A DNA stretch of 64,000 nt from a virus. Below the pieces are notes generated by a model. The model saw only the letters and a program-made list of their open reading frames with translations, ran no database searches and was not told the origin of the DNA. Below, piece after piece: positions 59,966-64,000 of the stretch. Where the stretch lies: positions 42,776 to 106,775 of IMG/VR virus record IMGVR_UViG_3300049491_000418. One strand, 5' to 3'. Numbering within the stretch: position 1 is the stretch's first letter; each line of letters begins with the position of its first letter. Position numbers and translations under genes: made by a program.

Positions 59966-60092
59966 AGGGGGAGCAGCTCCGATGCTGCATTTGCTATTTG
60001 GACTGTCTAGCAATCTTATTAAGGATCCAACAACCTTCTTGTCCTAGATAAGCTCTCCTCTTAATAAAGTGTCTCCATTGCACCATCCCCCT
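59966..60092 (-). ncRNA. tRNA-like structured element, 127 nt, with expanded anticodon region
   Basis: AGGGGGA and TCCCCCT pair over 7 bp; TG and a D arm-like GTG-CAATGGAGA-CAC follow; the 3' side has a 5-bp GCAGC-ATCGGA-GCTGC arm in T-arm position. In between are an 8-bp pairing (TTATTAAG with CTTAATAA) enclosing about 38 nt and a 6-bp hairpin (TTGCTA/TAGCAA). No codon-reading loop is recognisable and the T loop lacks TTC. It fills the 164-nt gap between two genes. Could be a decayed or interrupted tRNA or a tRNA mimic. Confidence 0.5.
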
Positions 60093-60097
60093 GTGTA

Positions 60098-60316
60098 TTA
60101 TTTATCAAAACAAATTACATAAGTTAATATCAATATATAAGCTAAAATAGCTACACATTGTCCAATTCTTTCTATTTGTTTTTTTGATGGATAAGGTCTT
60201 TCTGTTATAGAAAAATATAATATTACTAACCATTTAGGTTTATGTTTAAAAATCTCAAATACAATGAAAACTATTAAAAAAATTATAAATACGTATAAAA
60301 TAGAAGTCATAATCAA
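60098..60316 (-). CDS. Small membrane protein, 72 aa
   Basis: Hydrophobic N-terminus (SILYVFIIFLIVFIVFEIF) and C-terminus (CVAILAYILILTYVICF), joined by a Lys/Pro loop. Two membrane helices. Function unknown. Confidence 0.65.
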   Translation of the reverse strand: MIMTSILYVFIIFLIVFIVFEIFKHKPKWLVILYFSITERPYPSKKQIERIGQCVAILAYILILTYVICFDK

Positions 60317-60333
60317 TTTTTTTTAATTAAAAA

Positions 60334-60438
60334 TTAAGTTGCATAGTAATCATCATCATCATCTTTATCAATGAAAAATCCTATAAAGAAGCCTAATACA
60401 AAACACACTAGTGAAACAATCATTATTTTATAATCCAT
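60334..60438 (-). CDS. Small membrane protein, 34 aa
   Basis: MDYKIMIVSLVCFVLGFFIG is followed by FFIDKDDDD and a short tail: one membrane helix and an acidic end. It overlaps the upstream gene by 11 nt, the usual spacing here, and fills the gap between two other membrane-protein genes. Confidence 0.55.
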   Translation of the reverse strand: MDYKIMIVSLVCFVLGFFIGFFIDKDDDDDYYAT

Positions 60439-60658
60439 TTTTCTCTTTTTTATTAGTTTCCCAAAATACTAACTTTAAAGCATCCCAACCTAATTTTTTT
60501 ATTTCTGGAGTTTTACTTTTTAATAACTTAAAAGCAATAATGCTTAATATTACTTTATGATTTACCCAATAAATAAAATTTATAGTCCACACATAAAAAA
60601 AGAAGGCTATACCAAATCCTAAAATAATCCACATTATTAATAAAAAGTATATCATCAT
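60428..60658 (-). CDS. Small membrane protein, 76 aa
   Basis: One long N-terminal hydrophobic stretch (YFLLIMWIILGFGIAFFFYV) and a second weaker one, then a basic cytosolic tail with WDALKLVFWETNKKEK. Four-nt overlap with the upstream gene. Confidence 0.65.
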   Translation of the reverse strand: MMIYFLLIMWIILGFGIAFFFYVWTINFIYWVNHKVILSIIAFKLLKSKTPEIKKLGWDALKLVFWETNKKEKNGL

Positions 60659-60903
60659 ACTTCTATTTTCTTAGGTATCCAATGGCCATGCTCATTTACT
60701 AATTCCCACAAAATGTTAAATTTACTGTCAGAGACAACACATCCATCACCATAATCTCCTCTATTGGCATCTCTACAACATTCTTTAAGAGTTCCAACAA
60801 CAATAATGTATTTACCATTGTCTTCTGTTTCTAATTTACCATCATTAGCAAGGGCTATTACACTTGCTCTACTATCTAATAAAAAATAATCTTCTTTTGC
60901 CAT
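60655..60903 (-). CDS. Hypothetical protein, 82 aa
   Basis: Contains LKECCRDANRGDYGDGCVVS, with two adjacent Cys, and ends VNEHGHWIPKKIEV. Not recognised. Confidence 0.65.
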   Translation of the reverse strand: MAKEDYFLLDSRASVIALANDGKLETEDNGKYIIVVGTLKECCRDANRGDYGDGCVVSDSKFNILWELVNEHGHWIPKKIEV

Positions 60904-60905
60904 AA

Positions 60906-61301
60906 TTATATAAGTTTAAGTGATTCTTGTAAACCAAATTCTAAAGCTTCTTCATAAGTTTTCCAACCAGAAAATTCATCATAACCTCCTAAAGGGTTAT
61001 ATGCTAATTTTTCATCTGAAGGATCATTTATAAAACCCCAACATGTATAGTAGATTATACCATCATGTTTTGGGTTTAAATCATGATAAGATGCTACATA
61101 AATTTTATGAATTTCTCTTAACCATTTTTGTAATAATGATTGAGTAGGTGCATATCCTACATTATCATAACACATTGCTCCTCTAGCACCTCTTACAGGA
61201 TTTAAAGTGGTAGTTTGATCATACCAATGCTTAGTTTTAATATCAAATCCTTTTTCCTTAGCTAATTTAGCTGTTTCAAAACTTATTAATTGATCTTTCA
61301 T
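60906..61301 (-). CDS. Conserved phage/Bacteroidota hypothetical protein, 131 aa
   Basis: ISFETAKLAKEKGFD and YAPTQSLLQKWLREIHKIYV are phrases I recall from many hypothetical proteins of Bacteroidota and their phages. The C-terminal FSGWKTYEEALEFGLQESL completes the pattern. Function is not known. First gene after the candidate ncRNA terminator. Confidence 0.75.
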   Translation of the reverse strand: MKDQLISFETAKLAKEKGFDIKTKHWYDQTTTLNPVRGARGAMCYDNVGYAPTQSLLQKWLREIHKIYVASYHDLNPKHDGIIYYTCWGFINDPSDEKLAYNPLGGYDEFSGWKTYEEALEFGLQESLKLI

Positions 61302-61321
61302 ATAAGTGTATTTGAATTAAA

Positions 61322-61686
61322 TAAAAAATCCCCCATGTGGGGGCACTATATCAAAGCATTATTAGATTGTACTCATTATAAGTAATTCATGCTGTGCCAA
61401 ATATTCCCTAACATCCCTTGACTTCACAAAAGGATAGGCTAACCTAATTCATGTCCATGTTCACCCATGACATTTAATACTTTTTATTAAAAACTGTTCA
61501 GACATTTCTAAGTGTCATACACGCTACTTTATTCGGGCATGAGTGAAGCTCCCTCAGCTATTACTAGCTTAATTTTGTCTATATGTATTTTACAAGGGGC
61601 ACACTGTCTTAGCACAGCTAGGGGTTAATAGAGCTTAGCCCTGGGGTACCACCCGTGTTTGTTTCCAGCCCCTCTTCAATGAACAG
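61322..61686 (-). ncRNA. Candidate structured non-coding RNA, about 365 nt, with intrinsic terminator
   Basis: No coding frame is seen on either strand. On the leftward strand the region starts just after a gene stop and ends in the hairpin at 61330-61343 plus T6. Its 5' 100 nt are clearly richer in G and C than the genes. AGGGGC pairs with GCCCCT to close an 80-nt domain, and AGCTA-GTAA-TAGCT, GACA/TGTC and ATGACA/TGTCAT pairings follow. It does not read like tmRNA, RNase P, 6S or a group I/II intron core. Confidence 0.6.
61330..61343 (-). terminator. Intrinsic terminator of the candidate ncRNA
   Basis: CCCCC-ACAT-GGGGG followed leftwards by ATTTTTTATTT. It precedes the 131-aa gene, so that gene needs read-through or a separate promoter. 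Confidence 0.85.
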
Positions 61687-61687
61687 T

Positions 61688-61903
61688 TTAAACTTTTAAT
61701 TTTCCATCTTCCCATTTAATAAAATCAGCAATTTCATTATTAAGAATGTCTATTACAGATTTATCTTTTGGAAATTCTTTATGCTTCCAACCTCCTCCCC
61801 AAGGAGTACCTGGTTCATTAGAGCTATAAAAAATATTACAAATAGTAACATGTTCTTTTATTATAAACTCTACTTTCTCATAGGTTAAATAGGCTGTTGC
61901 CAT
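61688..61903 (-). CDS. Hypothetical protein, 71 aa
   Basis: Beta-rich N-terminus (LTYEKVEFIIKEHVTICNIF), Gly/Pro/Trp turn (PGTPWGGGWKHKEFP), acidic end. Shares one base with the upstream stop. Not recognised. Confidence 0.62.
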   Translation of the reverse strand: MATAYLTYEKVEFIIKEHVTICNIFYSSNEPGTPWGGGWKHKEFPKDKSVIDILNNEIADFIKWEDGKLKV

Positions 61904-62109
61904 TACATTAAATCTTTAAAAGATTTTAACTGAATAACCTCTTCCTTAGGAAGACTATTTACAAACTGAGAGTTTCTCACAGCTTTATGCTTTCTAACTT
62001 TTTTACTGAACCGTCCTCCTGAAACATTTCTAACATCAATATCTGGTTTTAATCCTCTTCCACCTACTGTGAAATATACTTTACGTTTTCCTTTTGCATC
62101 ACTTGCCAT
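61903..62109 (-). CDS. Hypothetical basic protein, 68 aa
   Basis: Lys/Arg/Gly-rich (AKGKRKVYFTVGGRG, GGRFSKKVRKHKAVRN), probably nucleic-acid binding. Not recognised. Confidence 0.62.
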   Translation of the reverse strand: MASDAKGKRKVYFTVGGRGLKPDIDVRNVSGGRFSKKVRKHKAVRNSQFVNSLPKEEVIQLKSFKDLM

Positions 62110-62131
62110 ATTCTAAATTTGTTAAAGTTAA

Positions 62132-62587
62132 TTAATCTTTAGGTATTTCTTCAAACTCTACATCTTCAATTACTGGTTTGTAACCAAGATGATTAGCAAT
62201 CTTCTTAAACAGATCTTCTGCTTCATTAGGAGAATCTCCACTAAGTAACTGTTGTTCAATTTCTGGATAAAGCTCATCCTCAAGAACCCATAACCATGTT
62301 CTAAGAGCTAAAAACCCTTGAACAATGTCTACAGTAGAACCTCTATGAATAGCTTTATCAAGACCAGGCATAAAAGTCATTAACTGTTCTTTCAAATCTG
62401 TGTCTTCTTTCCATCTTTCATCCTCAGGAAGAGTATCATTGTCATGTTCCATAACATAGTTTTCATCTAAGTATGGTTTAGCCATCTTGTATGGCAATAC
62501 ACATAACAATAACTGTCTTTGTGTGTTAAAGAAATCTAAGGAATCCTCAGAATTGTGTCTTTCTAAAATCTGTTCATTAGTCTTCAT
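62132..62587 (-). CDS. Hypothetical acidic protein, 151 aa
   Basis: Mostly helix with an acidic C-terminus. LLLCVLPYKMAKPYLD and VQGFLALRTWLWVLEDELYP are the landmarks. No family recognised. Confidence 0.65.
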   Translation of the reverse strand: MKTNEQILERHNSEDSLDFFNTQRQLLLCVLPYKMAKPYLDENYVMEHDNDTLPEDERWKEDTDLKEQLMTFMPGLDKAIHRGSTVDIVQGFLALRTWLWVLEDELYPEIEQQLLSGDSPNEAEDLFKKIANHLGYKPVIEDVEFEEIPKD

Positions 62588-62729
62588 GTATGTTTGTTTT
62601 TAAATTATCCTCTTCATCATCATCTTCTTCCACTGCTGTATTCAGTTGATACCCCACATAAGTCATAAAAGCTATAATAACTATGAAAAAAATCCATAAA
62701 TTGTCCTCTATAAACATTTCATCTATCAT
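62577..62729 (-). CDS. Small membrane protein with acidic tail, 50 aa
   Basis: MIDEMFIEDNLWIFFIVIIA starts a frame with one membrane helix and an EEDDDEED tail. It overlaps its neighbours by 11 nt at each end, the local habit. Function unknown. Confidence 0.62.
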   Translation of the reverse strand: MIDEMFIEDNLWIFFIVIIAFMTYVGYQLNTAVEEDDDEEDNLKTNIHED

Positions 62730-62886
62730 TTTTCTTCCGTTTTATACCTACTATGCTGTAAGCGTGACATACTTGACCCTTTAACCGTCTGACTTCAATA
62801 ACCCAACGTTTAATTAGCTTGCTTCTTTCTACATTAGTAGAAAATTCTAATATTCCTTTTTTAATTCTTTTTCTGTTTCTGCTCAT
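62719..62886 (-). CDS. Small basic protein, 55 aa
   Basis: MSRNRKRIKKGILEFSTNVE leads a strongly basic chain (RSKLIKRWVIEVRRLKG) ending KRKKNDR. It overlaps the HNH gene end by 26 nt and the membrane-protein start by 11 nt, and fills the space completely. Confidence 0.6.
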   Translation of the reverse strand: MSRNRKRIKKGILEFSTNVERSKLIKRWVIEVRRLKGQVCHAYSIVGIKRKKNDR

Positions 62887-63394
62887 ATTGTGGTTGTTTG
62901 ATGTTTAACAATGCAGTTTCATAAGAAAAGTGAGCGTCATCCTCTTTTGTAAATACTCCTAGATAGTATTGTTTACCTTTTATATTTATTTGAGCTTTCC
63001 ACTTACCTAATTTTTTCAGAAAATAAACCCCTACATACTTACTTGAAGAAGGAATGTGTTTTCTATCACAATTTATTCTATTTGTAGTAATTTCTAGATT
63101 TTCTGGTCTATTATCTATTTTAATATGATTTATATGATTAATGACTAAGTCATAACCACAAGGAACATGACCAAAGAAAGCCATAGCAATTAATTGATGA
63201 ACTCTGAAATATTTAGATTTACTTCCCACTTGTAAAGGAACTTTATAATAACCAGTAGACTCAAGGAACAAAGTCATTAGATTTTCTTGATTAGATCTTC
63301 TATATTTTAAACTCTTTATTCTTCCCCAATTACTAGCCTGATATAAGCCCTCAAAACCAGGAATATCTATCCAAAATTCTTCTGTAGTTGCCAT
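62861..63394 (-). CDS. NUMOD4-HNH(-AP2) homing endonuclease, 177 aa
   Basis: FWIDIPGFEGLYQASNWG is a NUMOD4 opening, INHINHIKIDNRPENLEI the HNH core, and GVYFLKKLGKWKAQINIKG an AP2-like DNA-binding end. Complete by family standards. It is inserted downstream of the vWA gene. Confidence 0.87.
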   Translation of the reverse strand: MATTEEFWIDIPGFEGLYQASNWGRIKSLKYRRSNQENLMTLFLESTGYYKVPLQVGSKSKYFRVHQLIAMAFFGHVPCGYDLVINHINHIKIDNRPENLEITTNRINCDRKHIPSSSKYVGVYFLKKLGKWKAQINIKGKQYYLGVFTKEDDAHFSYETALLNIKQPQYEQKQKKN

Positions 63395-63422
63395 GTGTTG
63401 TTTGGTTTAAAGATTTAAAGGA

Positions 63423-63444
63423 GCCCTCTTAATTAAAAGAGGGC
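63423..63444 (-). terminator. Hairpin after the second vWA gene
   Basis: GCCCTCTT and AAGAGGGC form an 8-bp stem with a 6-nt loop; the T-tract after it is weak (CCTTTAAATCTTT). Confidence 0.6.
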
Positions 63445-63449
63445 AATAA

Positions 63450-64000
63450 CTACTCTGAAATAACTTGATAACCATTGCTTGAGAAAGCAACAATTCTCTC
63501 ATCACTAGTAACTTTCACTTGTTTTCCTCCTGTAGCTATACATAAGTCTTTAAGTTCATTACTAAACTGCATCAAACTAATAGCATTAACTTTATAAGGA
63601 AACTCATCATATCCTACCTCATCCTGACCATCATTGATAATCAAAATTTCTGGTAATTCTTGAGACAAATCAACATGAAGATTATGTAACTTCTTCTTAT
63701 TGATAATTTCATCAGCTACATATTCTACAATTTTACCAATATTAGTAAGACTTCCTCCTGGAGAATTAGAAAAATTCTTTCAGAAAGCATTAACATCAGT
63801 CTCATTCTTAATATGATGAAACTTTAGACAAGAAATACTACTAGTAAAGAAACTAAAGAATACTTCTGCCTCTCCCTTAATAACATATCTAAATCTGTCA
63901 AGCAACAAAGCATTTACCCAGGATTGTTTGCCATACTCATTCATACTTCCTGATTGGTCACACAAAATTATAATTTTTTGTTTCTTTTCATTAGTTTGAA
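63450..64000 (-). pseudogene. Second vWA-domain gene, interrupted by one in-frame TGA, 5' end outside the window
   Basis: Reading leftwards from the edge the frame gives IILCDQSGSMNEYG (the MIDAS DxSGS), LLLDRFRYVIKGEAEVFFSF and NETDVNAF, then TGA at 63780-63782, then in the same frame KNFSNSPGGSLTNIGKIVEY (with the MIDAS Thr) and a normal C-terminal domain to 63450. The two halves belong to one protein of over 180 residues, and vWA relatives have FW in place of F-stop at that point as I remember them. It is either a Trp-to-TGA nonsense mutation, a TGA read as Trp, or a base error. Other genes here end normally in TGA. Confidence 0.75.

Noticed and set aside
61322-61686. tmRNA, RNase P RNA or group I intron
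   Set aside because: The conserved tmRNA ends, RNase P core phrases and intron core sequences were not found, and the flanking genes are intact on both sides.
63450-63965. Two separate small genes instead of one vWA gene
   Set aside because: Neither piece has an ATG start; both are in the same frame and together complete the vWA motif order.
1-64000. Insertion sequences, integrase, attachment sites or a replication origin
   Set aside because: No transposase, integrase, long terminal inverted repeat or iteron cluster was noticed; the mobile content is limited to homing-type nucleases.

Overview
The window is a strongly AT-rich, densely packed piece of a large double-stranded DNA tailed phage. 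The best fit is a crAss-like phage (Crassvirales) of a Bacteroidota host. The evidence is a 14-kb gene for a virion-type single-chain RNA polymerase with the DFDID metal motif, followed by a second very large protein with a PD-(D/E)XK nuclease core; a DUF5856-like ferritin-fold gene; a replication block with family A DNA polymerase, DnaG-like primase, DnaB-like helicase, SF2 helicase, RecA, dUTPase and uracil-DNA glycosylase; start codons preceded by ATT rather than a Shine-Dalgarno sequence; and one promoter of the Bacteroidota type (TTTG, 20 nt, TATATTTG). No capsid, terminase or tail-tube gene is inside the window, so both genome ends lie outside it.

Layout. Positions 1-23661 are read rightwards: a small gene, the 4671-residue polymerase polyprotein, the 1631-residue nuclease-containing protein, two short proteins that share an N-terminal module, a glycosyltransferase, a GIY-YIG homing endonuclease, a Thr/Asp/His low-complexity protein, and four small conserved-looking proteins. 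Everything from 23700 to the right edge is read leftwards. The two blocks converge on a bidirectional terminator at 23689-23717.

The leftward block, in window order, holds: a methyltransferase and a GT6-type (blood-group-like) glycosyltransferase (23.7-25.1 kb); a GroES-like gene, a tail-fibre-like fragment in a possible -1 frameshift arrangement, PhoH, an HNH nuclease, dUTPase and RecA (25.7-29.4 kb); a PD-(D/E)XK nuclease (30-31 kb); the rIIB-rIIA pair (32.4-36.1 kb); uracil-DNA glycosylase, primase, a candidate SSB, a Sak4-like ATPase, SF2 helicase and DnaB-like helicase (36.7-44.9 kb); membrane and phosphoesterase genes (45-48 kb); DNA polymerase I (49.5-51.5 kb); then an accessory region (53.7-64 kb). 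The accessory region carries an SPFH protein, a membrane coiled-coil protein, an AAA+ ATPase, two von Willebrand A (vWA) proteins, two aberrant tRNA-like elements and a 365-nt candidate structured RNA with its own terminator. Seven GIY-YIG or HNH nuclease genes are scattered through the window.

How it fits together. The left block probably makes virion-packaged early transcription proteins and surface components. The right block probably supplies replication, nucleotide hygiene and recombination early in infection, plus a membrane-associated SPFH/AAA+/vWA group whose role is unknown. The most unusual items are the giant polymerase fusion, the SPFH-AAA+-vWA group, the structured RNA at 61322-61686, a vWA gene interrupted by one in-frame TGA at a probable Trp position, and the fibre-like tail in the -1 frame of a small gene. 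Function calls rest on motifs read by eye; no search was run.
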